A stretch of 64,000 nt of DNA from Paenibacillus glycanilyticus. GTDB taxonomy: Bacteria; Bacillota; Bacilli; Paenibacillales; Paenibacillaceae. The DNA is taken from the NCBI RefSeq assembly GCF_030161375.1, contig NZ_BSSQ01000005.1, positions 299,735 through 363,734 of the forward strand, given 5' to 3'. Positions 14,320 to 23,187 of this stretch are shown here, one piece after another. Position 1 is the first letter of the stretch, and each line of letters begins with the position of its first letter. A model generated the notes under the pieces. That model was given only the letters and a program-made list of their open reading frames with translations, ran no database searches and was not told the origin of the DNA. The position numbers were made by a program, and so were the translations under genes.

Positions 14320-15624
14320 ATGAAGTCCATGAACCCACTTGCTCAGCAGTTGAACGAGACGCTCAAAGCCGAAAGTCCGAACGTCTATGATATGTTGTCC
14401 GCTTTAGGAAAGGCGATTTATTTCCCGAAAGAAGGCATACTCAGCCAATCCGCAGAAGCAAAGGCCAAGGCTAAGAAATTTAACGCCACGATCGGCATTG
14501 CAATAGAAAATGGTCAGCCCATGCACCTTAAGGTTATTCAAGACACGTTGTCTTCGTATGAACCAAAAGATATATACGAATATGCGCCGCCTGCAGGCAA
14601 GCCGGAGCTGCGCTCCGCATGGCGCGCCAAAATGGTTAAAGAAAATCCTTCTCTTGAAGGCAAAACATTCAGCAATCCCGTCGCTACAAACGCTCTGACG
14701 CACGGCCTTAGCATTGTGGCCGATCTGTTCGCCGACGTAGGCGATGCGGTCATCATCCCTAACAAGAACTGGGAAAACTACGAATTGACCTTCAACATCC
14801 GCCGCGGTGCCGAGATCGTTGAATATCCGCTGTACAATGAAGAGTACCGCTTCAACAGCGCGGGTCTACGCGAAGCGTTGTTTGCTCAGAAAGACAAAGG
14901 CAAAGCGATCGTTATCCTAAACTTCCCGAACAATCCGACAGGTTACTCGCCGGGTCCTAAGGAAGGCGATGAGATTGTTGCTGCGATCCGCGATGCGGCT
15001 GAAGCCGGCATTAACGTTGTAGCGGTAACGGACGACGCGTACTTCGGTTTGTTCTTTGAAGATTCGATGCACGAATCGCTGTTCGGCAAACTTGCCGATC
15101 TGCATCCTCGCGTGTTGGCTGTTAAAGTTGACGGCGCTACAAAAGAAGAATATGTATGGGGCTTCCGCGTTGGTTTTATTACTTACGCAAGCTCTTCCGA
15201 TAAAACGCTTGCTGCTCTCGAGCAGAAGACAATGGGCATCATCCGCGCAACCATTTCCAGCGGTCCTCATCCGTCGCAAACCTTCGTATTACGCGCGTTG
15301 CAAGCTCCTGAGTTCGACGAGCAAAAAGCGGAAAAATACGATGTGATGAAAAAACGCGCCAATAAAGTAAAAGAGCTGCTAGACAGCGGACGTTACGGCG
15401 ATGTATGGGGCTATTATCCGTTTAACTCCGGATACTTTATGTGCCTGAAGCTGCAAGGCGTATCGGCGGAAGCCGTCCGATGCCGTCTTCTCGACGAATA
15501 CGGCATCGGAACGATCGCGCTTGGCGAGACTGATCTTCGCGTGGCATTCTCTTGCATCGAAGAACCAAACCTGGAAGAACTGTTCGATACGATTTACAAA
15601 GCGGTTACCGAGCTGATTGGATAA
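14320..15624 (+). CDS. PLP-dependent class I/II aminotransferase
   Basis: Transfers an amino group between an amino acid and a 2-oxo acid with pyridoxal phosphate. About 434 residues. Recognisable pieces: YEYAPPAGKPELR near residue 85, NFPNNPTGY (Asn that contacts PLP), VTDDAYFGL (Asp and Tyr of the cofactor pocket), and VDGATKEEYVWGFRVGF with the presumed Schiff-base Lys. The end RVAFSCIEE supplies the substrate-binding Arg. Start taken at ATG 14320 behind GGAAGGATGG; an ATG at 14329 is a close alternative. It stands alone between a promoter and a terminator. The substrate cannot be read from the sequence; it is more distant from the two other aminotransferases in this window than they are from each other. 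Confidence 0.9.
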   Translation: MKSMNPLAQQLNETLKAESPNVYDMLSALGKAIYFPKEGILSQSAEAKAKAKKFNATIGIAIENGQPMHLKVIQDTLSSYEPKDIYEYAPPAGKPELRSAWRAKMVKENPSLEGKTFSNPVATNALTHGLSIVADLFADVGDAVIIPNKNWENYELTFNIRRGAEIVEYPLYNEEYRFNSAGLREALFAQKDKGKAIVILNFPNNPTGYSPGPKEGDEIVAAIRDAAEAGINVVAVTDDAYFGLFFEDSMHESLFGKLADLHPRVLAVKVDGATKEEYVWGFRVGFITYASSSDKTLAALEQKTMGIIRATISSGPHPSQTFVLRALQAPEFDEQKAEKYDVMKKRANKVKELLDSGRYGDVWGYYPFNSGYFMCLKLQGVSAEAVRCRLLDEYGIGTIALGETDLRVAFSCIEEPNLEELFDTIYKAVTELIG

Positions 15625-15625
15625 T

Positions 15626-15666
15626 AAAAAGCGGTGAGAGGATTTAATCCTCTTCACCGCTTTTTT
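15626..15666. terminator. Bidirectional terminator
   Basis: Stem GCGGTGAGAGGAT / ATCCTCTTCACCGC (15631-15660, one mismatch) with A5 before and T6 after, serving the converging aminotransferase and EcsB-like genes. Confidence 0.92.
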
Positions 15667-15677
15667 CATGCCGGAAA

Positions 15678-16931
15678 TTATTCATCTTCCGCATCCTCGG
15701 CCAGTTTGCGGCGCAGCCGGCCGGGCCGGACAAACCAGATTTGCGCATAGGCCGCCAATAGGGCAACTATAGCAGGGATGAACTGGCCATGGACCAGCAG
15801 CATAATGGCTGCCGGCAGCCACATAAGGGTCGCTGTTGCCGCCATTGCCCAACGGTCGACGGTCAACAAGCTGTCCGCTCGTTTCGCCTCGGGTAACGGA
15901 TAAACATGCCGCCACACCGAGTAACGATGGGCATGTCTAAGCCCTCCCAGCTGCACGGCAACAAGCTGCAACAGTACGATATACACGGCCGCGGCTCCCC
16001 AGCCTTGCAACCAACTATCTTCAGAGAACCAATATAAGATCAGAGCAAACAATACCATAAGCCGCAGTATAATGCCGCCAATTTCCGTACGGACAAGCGA
16101 TGCGGAGTACAGATAAACGTAGGTCAATCGGTGCCTGGTAGGTATGTAGCGCAAAACCCATGACAAGTAAGCTCTGGAAGCCGCCTTGGACGGCATCGTA
16201 GGAACGTCTATAAATAAGCCGAAAAACAAATAGTAGCTTCTTCTCGTACGCGCCTCTTCTTCGATCAACCGTTCCCACGGAAAGGCATGCTTGTCCGGCA
16301 ATCTGTACAGCAAGGCAAACAAGGCTGCAAGCAGCAGCAGGAATAAGGCCGCCTGCCATGGCGCGCTTGTCAGGATTACGGCGAGCGTCAGCCCTGTTGC
16401 CACCCAGCGCAGCAGACGGAGCAGACGGCGGATACCGGACCAGGCCAACCTCCGTTCTTTCCATGCTCCAAGCAGATTAACCGCCCGAATAACGGCTGCA
16501 AACAGCAGCAGCAAGCCAAATCCGGCTTCCCCTTCGCCTTGCCTATAGATCGGCCAATATAGCAGCAGTACGGCTAGTCCAAACAAACCGGTCATTATAG
16601 CGGAACGCCGGAACGATCTTCGCATATAATTGCCCATTTCCGCTTCCCTTGGCGTATGGAAGACAATATCCGGCAACGTCAGCCAGGTCCGAAGCGGACT
16701 CCAGCTAAGAACCATAAATAATGCCGCTACGCCAACAAGTGTAATCGGAAAGTCGCTTGGCAGATTGCGAATGAGCCTTATATAGCCAAACGCTGAGGAC
16801 AACACGATAAACGACAGAAATAACGGGAATCCGCTTTGTCCCATGTAACCAAAATACGGGGTTACCTCTTTGCGGAATTCGCGCGCCCTCTTCTCCCATA
16901 AAGCTTCAAGCGACCGATTTCCCCCGCTCAT
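15678..16931 (-). CDS. ecsB: ABC transporter permease, EcsB-like
   Basis: 417 residues with about 8-9 hydrophobic segments. The N terminus LWEKRAREFRKEVTPYFGYMGQSGF and the FFGLFIDVPT loop near residue 240 match the EcsB family. EcsAB exporters in Bacillus and relatives influence competence, sporulation and the intramembrane protease RasP, but the substrate is not known. The ATG overlaps the stop of the ATPase gene (ATGA), so the two are coupled. Confidence 0.88.
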   Translation of the reverse strand: MSGGNRSLEALWEKRAREFRKEVTPYFGYMGQSGFPLFLSFIVLSSAFGYIRLIRNLPSDFPITLVGVAALFMVLSWSPLRTWLTLPDIVFHTPREAEMGNYMRRSFRRSAIMTGLFGLAVLLLYWPIYRQGEGEAGFGLLLLFAAVIRAVNLLGAWKERRLAWSGIRRLLRLLRWVATGLTLAVILTSAPWQAALFLLLLAALFALLYRLPDKHAFPWERLIEEEARTRRSYYLFFGLFIDVPTMPSKAASRAYLSWVLRYIPTRHRLTYVYLYSASLVRTEIGGIILRLMVLFALILYWFSEDSWLQGWGAAAVYIVLLQLVAVQLGGLRHAHRYSVWRHVYPLPEAKRADSLLTVDRWAMAATATLMWLPAAIMLLVHGQFIPAIVALLAAYAQIWFVRPGRLRRKLAEDAEDE

Positions 16932-17680
16932 TGGCGTCCCTCTGTAACAAGTTTATAGAAGGCATCCTCCAGCGCTCCGCCACGCGCCTCGATTCCGGCT
17001 GCCTGGCATACCTCTTCGAGAGTGCCGTAAGCGGCAACATGGCCTTGATGCATGACGATAAAGCGGTCGCAATAGGCTTCCACCGTGGATAAAATATGGG
17101 AGCTCATAAGTATCGCGGAACCTTTCTGCTTCACCTCGACAAGCCGCTCCAGCAAGGAGCGAATACCAAGCGGGTCGAGACCAAGGAACGGTTCATCAAT
17201 CATGTACAGCGGCGGCTCGGAGAGCAGCGCGTTCATAATCATAACCTTCTGCTTCATCCCCTTGGATAGATGGGAAGCAAACGCCTTGCGTTTAGCCCTC
17301 ATCTGGAATTCATCGAGCAGCTGTTCCTGCCGCTCGCCAAACGCGGATTCGGCTACATTATAAGCCATGCCGGTCAACCGCAAATGTTCCTCCACCGTCA
17401 GTTCGTCAAACAACACAGGCGTTTCGGGCACATAAGCAAAAGCCGATCGATACCGCTCCGCATTCTCCTCCAGCGTAACGCCGTCTACCTTCACTTGCCC
17501 TTGATGGGGCTTCATAAGACCAAGCACATGTTTGATCGTTGTGCTCTTGCCGGCACCGTTCAGGCCTATTAACCCTACCATTTCCCCGGCTCGGACCTCA
17601 AACGATACGTCATGAAGCACGGGTCGGCGCGGGCTGTAACCGCCGGTTAGACCGGCTACCTGCAGAATCGGTTCACTCAT
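16928..17680 (-). CDS. ecsA: ABC transporter ATP-binding protein, EcsA-like
   Basis: About 250 residues, the usual length. Walker A GLNGAGKST near residue 35, Q-loop region FAYVPETPVL, signature LSKGMKQKV, Walker B LYMIDEPFLGLD and an ILMSSH switch His. The PETPVLFDELTVEEHL stretch and the following EcsB-like gene point to EcsA. ATG 17680 sits 8 bases behind AAGGTGA; an upstream in-frame TTG (17698) overlaps that ribosome site. It energises the membrane partner encoded next. Confidence 0.9.
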   Translation of the reverse strand: MSEPILQVAGLTGGYSPRRPVLHDVSFEVRAGEMVGLIGLNGAGKSTTIKHVLGLMKPHQGQVKVDGVTLEENAERYRSAFAYVPETPVLFDELTVEEHLRLTGMAYNVAESAFGERQEQLLDEFQMRAKRKAFASHLSKGMKQKVMIMNALLSEPPLYMIDEPFLGLDPLGIRSLLERLVEVKQKGSAILMSSHILSTVEAYCDRFIVMHQGHVAAYGTLEEVCQAAGIEARGGALEDAFYKLVTEGRQ

Positions 17681-17756
17681 AAATGTTGTCACCTTCAATA
17701 TCCTATTAAATGAATTGCTGTTTACTTATCAGCATACCGAATTATAGCGGCAATAT

Positions 17757-17800
17757 CAAAAAAAGAGGCATTCCTTTCCACCGGGGAAAGAAATGCCTGC
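17757..17800 (-). terminator. Terminator of the SLH protein gene
   Basis: Stem GGCATTCCTTTCC (17767-17779) with GGAAAGAAATGCC (17784-17796), followed leftwards by seven T residues. Confidence 0.88.
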
Positions 17801-17816
17801 TTTCTGTCATTCGCGT

Positions 17817-19019
17817 TTAGAGAATCGTAATCCCTGCGATAACGCCGTCTTTGCCTTGGATTCTAACGTCATGACCCGTTACAAGATCATCGCGGTCTCC
17901 GGCGATCAGAGCGTTGTCCGCCACGTTATAAATCGTTACGATCGTTTGATTGCCGTCTTGCTTCGAAATGGAAATCGTAGACAGCTTGCCGTTTGCATTG
18001 TACGTAATGGTGTTGATTTTGCCTGTTACGTCAAATACTTTGGATTCGTCTACGGCTTGTTTCGTCACTTCGATGAAGACGATTTTGTTCTGATACGTGC
18101 GGACAAGAACTTCGTCGCCGGCTTTCAGCGCGCTTACCGCTACTTTCTTGTCATCTCTGAAAATAAACACGTTCGAATCAACCGCAAGCGTCAAGTCCGT
18201 ACCGCTGGATTGCGTAATGGTCAGTTGGCCGTTCGACACGGCTGCCTTAAGCTTGCCCGTAATAGCTTGTCCATCGTTATCCGGAAGTTCCGAATCCGTA
18301 CGGTCCAGCAGTGCCGCCAGTTCCGCGCGGGATACCTGCTGGTTAGGACGGAACGTATTATCGTTATAACCGGTAATGATGCCTTTTTTGATCGCGAGTG
18401 CTACATAACCAACGGAACCCGCCGGAATGTTTTTCGCATCCTTGAAGTCCAGCTGCGTGTTGCTGAGAGCTTTTGCTTCGTCTTCCAGCTTAAGCGCTTT
18501 TACCAGAATCGTTGCCGCCCACAGGCGAGTTGCATTCTCCTGAGGTTTCACTTCGAAATCGTTTTCGTTGAACAAATCGTTCTCAACGGCTACCGCAACA
18601 TAACCAACCGCCCAAGGATATTTTTTCTTGATCAGATCCGCATCCTTGAAGTTGAGTTTTGTATTCATCTCTTCCGTTGATTCGGCTTGCTCGCGCAGGC
18701 CCATCAGACGAACAGCCGCTACAATCGTCTCAATGCGGGAAATTTTTTGGTTTGGTTTAAACGAGCCGTCCTCGTAACCTGTAAATACGCCTTTCGATGC
18801 CAGGCGCATAATATATTCCATTGCCCATTTCATATCATCTTCATCTTTGAATTTCCAGCTTACTTTTATTTCTTGCTTATGATCGTCCCGGTCGTTGCCT
18901 TTTCCTTTGCCGTCATCGTTATGGTTGCCGTTTGCAAATGCCGAAGACGCTCCGCCTGCGAGCATCATTACAGCAAGCGATGAAATCACCGTTTTTTTCC
19001 ATACCGTTTGTTTCGTCAT
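17817..19019 (-). CDS. Secreted S-layer-homology (SLH) domain protein
   Basis: 400 residues. Residues 1-29 are a signal peptide (basic start, VISSLAVMMLAGG, cut after AFA). A charged linker follows, then three SLH domains (about 56-110, 120-180, 185-245; the first and third contain VFTGYEDGSFKPNQKISR and IITGYNDNTFRPNQQVSR). SLH triplets bind pyruvylated wall polymers, so the protein is anchored on the cell wall. Residues 255-400 form a beta-rich domain with repeated GDEVLVRTYQNK / GHDVRIQGKDG-like turns, of unknown function. Alone between two terminated transcripts. Confidence 0.92.
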   Translation of the reverse strand: MTKQTVWKKTVISSLAVMMLAGGASSAFANGNHNDDGKGKGNDRDDHKQEIKVSWKFKDEDDMKWAMEYIMRLASKGVFTGYEDGSFKPNQKISRIETIVAAVRLMGLREQAESTEEMNTKLNFKDADLIKKKYPWAVGYVAVAVENDLFNENDFEVKPQENATRLWAATILVKALKLEDEAKALSNTQLDFKDAKNIPAGSVGYVALAIKKGIITGYNDNTFRPNQQVSRAELAALLDRTDSELPDNDGQAITGKLKAAVSNGQLTITQSSGTDLTLAVDSNVFIFRDDKKVAVSALKAGDEVLVRTYQNKIVFIEVTKQAVDESKVFDVTGKINTITYNANGKLSTISISKQDGNQTIVTIYNVADNALIAGDRDDLVTGHDVRIQGKDGVIAGITIL

Positions 19020-19133
19020 AAAAAAGCCACTCTCCCTTGAACTTTTTATCGGAAAAATATTCCGCTTGTACCTTCGCTATACGTTTCGTCAAAGGTTTAA
19101 AGTTTTGGGAGGGTGGCTATCAAAAAAAATTTC

Positions 19134-20555
19134 TTATTTTTGGTTATCCTGGCTTTCGCGTTTGGCTTTCAACCACTTCGGAGCGCCTTTGTCTTTCTTG
19201 TCGCGTTGCCGTTCCTGCTTCGTTTGCGCCTGCTTAGGACGAGGTGCTCTAGCATCGCCTTCCGGCTTTGCGGCTTCTTTCTTCGGCTTGCGGTCTTCCT
19301 TCAGAAGCGTTTGCCATTCTCCGCTGTTCTTCGGCGCCGCAAAGGAACGGGAACTTACTTCCTGCTGCTCAGCCGTACGGCGAGGAGCAGGTCTTGTATT
19401 TGTTCTGTCCGGCAATTCGCTTGGAGCAACAAATTCACCTTTGAACATCGCTTTCTCAGGCAGTTCAATTCGGAGCGACTTGCGGAACTTGTCCATAATA
19501 AACCGTTCTTGCGGCGTAATAAGCGAGACGACGGTCCCTTTCCGCCCCATGCGCCCAGTACGGCCGGCACGGTGAACATAATGATCCGCATCAATAGGCG
19601 GCTCCAGATTGATAACAAGCGGCAAACCTTCGATATCCAGTCCTCGCGCCGCTACATCCGTTGCGAGCAGCAGCTGGATTTTCCCTTCGCGGAATCTAGC
19701 CAGCGTTGCGGCCCGGCGCTGCTTATCCGAATCTCCGTACAAGGTTTCCACGGTAAAACCTTCGTAACTCAGCTTCGCTTCCCAGTTCGCAATATTTTCC
19801 GTTACGTTCAGGAACAGAAGCGCCGATTCAGGCTTCAGCATACGTACAATTCGTCTTGCGACATCCGGCTTGTCCCGTTTATCGCATACGACATAAAAGT
19901 TGTTGATCGTCTCGGAAACCCGTTGTTCCGGAGCGATCTGAATACGGACCGGATCCTTCATCCAACGTCCTTCGAACCGGACCATAACATCCGGATAAGT
20001 CGCCGAGAAAAAGGCCATCTGACGCTCCTGGCTCATGGCAAACAGAATCGTCTCAACCTCTTTGGTAGAGCCTAATTCAAACACTTGATCCGCCTCGTCA
20101 ATGACGATATGGCGCACCTCGCTGAGCTTCAGCTTGCGCAACTTCAGCAGTTCATGAATACGCCCGGGCGTACCGATCACAATCTGCGGACGAAGCTTCA
20201 GCTTCTCAATCTGGCGCTTCATCGCCGCTCCGCCGATCAACTGCTGGACGCGAAGTCCAAGCGGCTGCGCATAACCGTCCGCAACGCGCACGATTTGCAT
20301 CGCAAGCTCTTGCGTTGGCGCAAGAATAATCGCTTGAATAGCACTCGACGAAGAATTAAGTTGCTGGAGCATCGGCAGCAAATACGCAAGCGTCTTGCCC
20401 GAACCCGTCTGCGAACGGGCAGATACGTCCCGTCCCGCCAGCAAAGTCGGGATTGCGTCGGCTTGAATAGCCGACGGCACCTTTATGTTGTTCGCTTCAA
20501 GCTTAGCGCTAAGCGTCTCGTTAATACCAAGTTCATTCCATGTCTTCTGACTCAT
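19134..20555 (-). CDS. DEAD-box ATP-dependent RNA helicase
   Basis: 473 residues. All core motifs can be read: Q motif (VPSAIQADAIP), I (ARSQTGSGKT), Ia (PTQELA), Ib (TPGR), II (DEAD), III (SAT), IV-V region (ATDVAARGLD) and VI (HRAGRTGR). The last 100 residues are very basic and Lys/Arg/Pro/Glu-rich (KQERQRDKKDKGAPK), a typical unstructured RNA-binding tail of cold-shock helicases such as CshA/CshB. Likely roles are ribosome assembly or mRNA turnover. The SDR gene upstream ends or starts close by but the two are probably separate functions. Confidence 0.94.
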   Translation of the reverse strand: MSQKTWNELGINETLSAKLEANNIKVPSAIQADAIPTLLAGRDVSARSQTGSGKTLAYLLPMLQQLNSSSSAIQAIILAPTQELAMQIVRVADGYAQPLGLRVQQLIGGAAMKRQIEKLKLRPQIVIGTPGRIHELLKLRKLKLSEVRHIVIDEADQVFELGSTKEVETILFAMSQERQMAFFSATYPDVMVRFEGRWMKDPVRIQIAPEQRVSETINNFYVVCDKRDKPDVARRIVRMLKPESALLFLNVTENIANWEAKLSYEGFTVETLYGDSDKQRRAATLARFREGKIQLLLATDVAARGLDIEGLPLVINLEPPIDADHYVHRAGRTGRMGRKGTVVSLITPQERFIMDKFRKSLRIELPEKAMFKGEFVAPSELPDRTNTRPAPRRTAEQQEVSSRSFAAPKNSGEWQTLLKEDRKPKKEAAKPEGDARAPRPKQAQTKQERQRDKKDKGAPKWLKAKRESQDNQK

Positions 20556-20579
20556 ATACGTTCCTCTCTTATTCCACCG

Positions 20580-21353
20580 CTATTTTCGATTAAACCAGCC
20601 GCCGAATATACGATCGGCTATCCGCGGGAACAGCTGATACAGCTTAATGCCAACAGCCGCGGTTTTAGGCAGGTCCACTTCGGCTTTTCGGCGTTCCATC
20701 ACTTTAATAATTTGATTAGCCACATATTCGGGCTTCATCATAAACCAACTTACGTTTTTCACATAGGTGCCGGAAGGGTCGGCAACCTCAAAAAATTCAG
20801 TCCTTATCGGACCGGGATTAACCGCAGATACCGCAACATTCGTACCGGCAAGCTCCATGCGCAGCGAATTGGTGAACCCGAGTACGGCATGTTTCGTTGC
20901 CGAATAACCGGTAGACTTCGAGGAACCGATCTTCCCTGCCATAGAAGCGATATTTACAATATGTCCGCTTCCTTGCTTCAGCATGTAAGGCAGGACGGCT
21001 TTTGTGCAGCGGACAACTCCCATATAGTTCGTGTCCATCATTTCCTCAAAGCTTTCTACCTTTGCATCCAGGAAGGTCTCGAATTTGCCGAACCCCGCGT
21101 TGTTCAGCAATACGTCGATTCTGCCGTATTTAGCCATAATCGCATCCACTGTCTGCTGCACCTGCGACATGTCCGTTACATCCATCCGATACATCGGACA
21201 ATCGGTTCCGATCGCAGCCGCATGTTTGCGAAGCCGCTCCAAATTCCGCCCCGTCATAATCGGAAGCGCTCCAAGCTTAGCGAGCTGTTTGGCCGTTACC
21301 GCACCGATCCCGCTGGAGGCTCCCGTAATGAGGACAATTTTCCCTTTTAACAC
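20580..21353 (-). CDS. Short-chain dehydrogenase/reductase, YqjQ-like
   Basis: 257 residues with the SDR signature set: TGASSGIG cofactor loop, LLNNAGFG, catalytic Ser in VNIASMAGK and YSATK (Tyr/Lys). After the core, a segment with KLYQLFPRIADRIFGGWF suggests a membrane-associated end, common in YqjQ/DltE-type SDRs. The sequence TGRN in the second strand favours NADP(H). Substrate unknown. It precedes the helicase by 24 bases in the same direction and may share its transcript. Confidence 0.9.
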   Translation of the reverse strand: MLKGKIVLITGASSGIGAVTAKQLAKLGALPIMTGRNLERLRKHAAAIGTDCPMYRMDVTDMSQVQQTVDAIMAKYGRIDVLLNNAGFGKFETFLDAKVESFEEMMDTNYMGVVRCTKAVLPYMLKQGSGHIVNIASMAGKIGSSKSTGYSATKHAVLGFTNSLRMELAGTNVAVSAVNPGPIRTEFFEVADPSGTYVKNVSWFMMKPEYVANQIIKVMERRKAEVDLPKTAAVGIKLYQLFPRIADRIFGGWFNRK

Positions 21354-21461
21354 TTCACATCACCTGCATCCGCATCTCTCATTATCTCTTCAGTTTACTT
21401 GATCAGACCATGATTAGCAAAAGAAATACGCAGGGTGTGAACCTATAAATGCTATGAATTA

Positions 21462-21484
21462 AAAAAAGCTCCCGAAGGAGCCTG
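21462..21484 (-). terminator. Terminator of cheX
   Basis: Stem GCTCC / GGAGC with a four-base loop (21469-21482), followed leftwards by seven T residues. Confidence 0.8.
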
Positions 21485-21492
21485 CTTCTATG

Positions 21493-21954
21493 TTACGATG
21501 CGACTAGAACTTGAATATCAAATTGACCTATGCCGTCCATAATGAGAGGTACCGTTAGTGCCTGTCCCGAAGACAAGCTTTCGGCGCTTGCCGACTGGAT
21601 AATTCGCGGAGGCGTAATGTCAACGCTAACCCCCTGATTGTACAACATCGTGCTTGCATTGCCGCTAATCATATTCCCTAGCTCCGATATTGCGCTGCGG
21701 CCGATTTCATCCAATTCGGAGATGATAAATCCGCCCATCATGGCTGAGACCATCTTCAGAGCCACCTGCTCGCTCAGCCCGAACACAATATCACCGTTCA
21801 TTTGTCCATTAATCCCAATCTGAATCCAAATATGATTTTCTACCATCTCGATATTCTTAAGGCCCAGCTTTCCAGTGGAAGGCCGAATTTGGACCACCTG
21901 TTCAATGACGATCGTCGCGGCTTCAAGAAATGGATTAATGTATTCTGCCTTCAT
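21493..21954 (-). CDS. cheX: Chemotaxis phosphatase CheX
   Basis: 153 residues, typical for CheX, a cytoplasmic protein that removes phosphate from CheY. The family motif ExxN is present as SELGNMISGN near residue 90, which supplies the acidic and amide groups that attack the CheY phospho-Asp. MNGDIVFGLSE and the MVSAMMGG helix match the CheC/CheX/FliY fold. It is not next to other chemotaxis genes here, but an MCP is at 60037-61728. Own terminator. Confidence 0.9.
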   Translation of the reverse strand: MKAEYINPFLEAATIVIEQVVQIRPSTGKLGLKNIEMVENHIWIQIGINGQMNGDIVFGLSEQVALKMVSAMMGGFIISELDEIGRSAISELGNMISGNASTMLYNQGVSVDITPPRIIQSASAESLSSGQALTVPLIMDGIGQFDIQVLVAS

Positions 21955-22122
21955 TAGCGGGAACGCTCCTTTTCGACAAAATTCGCACGTAGTCTATTCT
22001 GATTTCCATTATACTGAAATATGTAGGACAAGTATACTAGTATTCTCATTATTGAAACTTAAGACCTATGTAAATAGTCACTTTATCACGCTAAATTTGA
22101 CAGTTATTGGAGGTGAATTTCC

Positions 22123-23112
22123 ATGCCAAACGTGTGGACCCATCTTATTTTTGGCCAAAAAGTACTTGATCGGCTGCAAGAGTCCAGCCTTATTGATTCG
22201 GGGCCCCTTAAGCGGTTATTTAATATGGGCTGCCAAGGTCCGGATTTTTTATTTTACCACCGTTTCTTGCCCTGGCAGGGCCATTCGCCAATGACCCAGC
22301 TTGGTACGGAATTCCATAACAAACATTGCGGCCCCGTCCTTATGCAAATGCTCGACTCCGTTCTCGGACGTTCGACAGATGCTGGCCAGCCTGATTCCTC
22401 CGTCATTTATTCGCTTAGTTTTGTGCTGCATCACGTGCTGGACCGGCATATGCATCCGCTTGTGTTCAGCAAATCCGGCTTCCGCAAATGGGATCATCAG
22501 CGTTATGAAGTGATGATGGACACGTTAATCGCAAGGAAGCTATGGGCCGTAGAGACATGGAAGACACCTGTCTGGCGGCATATCGACACCGGAGGCCGGC
22601 TTCCGGACACCATCGTTCAAACCTTTCAATCGATCACAAGCAGCTTTTATCCCGAGCTTGCGCCTGCCGTTCGCGCGGAAGACTGGAATTCCGCAATCCG
22701 GGACATGATCCGCGCCCAGCGGCTGTTCCATGACCCTGTAGCTGTCAAGCGATCCTTGACCTTCGGCCAGATTGATCCTTTTGTCTTTCGGAAGACGGTC
22801 CCTTACGATGTGCTGAACGAAAACCGGCAACCATGGATAGACCCCACCGACAAGTCGGTTATCCGGAGCGAAAGCGCCTGGACGTTATGGGACCTTGCCA
22901 TGGAGGATGCCTTGCTCGTTATTCCCGCCGTTCTGAATTATTTAAGAAGCAGCGGATCAAATCAACGGGAGCTTCGGCAAATCGCGGCGGAGCGGATCGG
23001 CAATCTTTCTTACGAGACCGGTTTGCCTTGCGATTCCGGCGCCATGATTCGATATGCGGAGCCGATTTGGCCAGGCGGCATTAAAGAACTGTCCCATGAG
23101 TCTGCCAATTGA
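22123..23112 (+). CDS. Zinc-dependent phospholipase C family protein
   Basis: 329 residues without a signal peptide. The N terminus PNVWTHLIFGQKVLD with His, GCQGPDFLFYHRF (Asp/His), FHNKHCG and LHHVLDRHMHP give the spaced metal-binding His/Asp ligands of the bacterial zinc-dependent PLC / S1-P1 nuclease-like fold. Members in Paenibacillus and Clostridium are often cytosolic and uncharacterised, so substrate assignment is uncertain. GGAGGTG ribosome site. It stands alone and ends at a 17-bp hairpin. Confidence 0.8.
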   Translation: MPNVWTHLIFGQKVLDRLQESSLIDSGPLKRLFNMGCQGPDFLFYHRFLPWQGHSPMTQLGTEFHNKHCGPVLMQMLDSVLGRSTDAGQPDSSVIYSLSFVLHHVLDRHMHPLVFSKSGFRKWDHQRYEVMMDTLIARKLWAVETWKTPVWRHIDTGGRLPDTIVQTFQSITSSFYPELAPAVRAEDWNSAIRDMIRAQRLFHDPVAVKRSLTFGQIDPFVFRKTVPYDVLNENRQPWIDPTDKSVIRSESAWTLWDLAMEDALLVIPAVLNYLRSSGSNQRELRQIAAERIGNLSYETGLPCDSGAMIRYAEPIWPGGIKELSHESAN

Positions 23113-23120
23113 CGAAGGGC

Positions 23121-23161
23121 AGCAGAAATAGCGTTGCCGGGTCAGCAACGCTATTTCTGCT
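23121..23161. terminator. 17-bp perfect hairpin between converging genes
   Basis: AGCAGAAATAGCGTTGC (23121-23137) is exactly complementary to 23145-23161 with a 7-base loop. There is no T-run after it, so it may act as a poor terminator, or as an mRNA 3' stabiliser, for the two converging genes. Confidence 0.6.
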
Positions 23162-23187
23162 AGAGCCTATTCAATTGCAAAATGCGG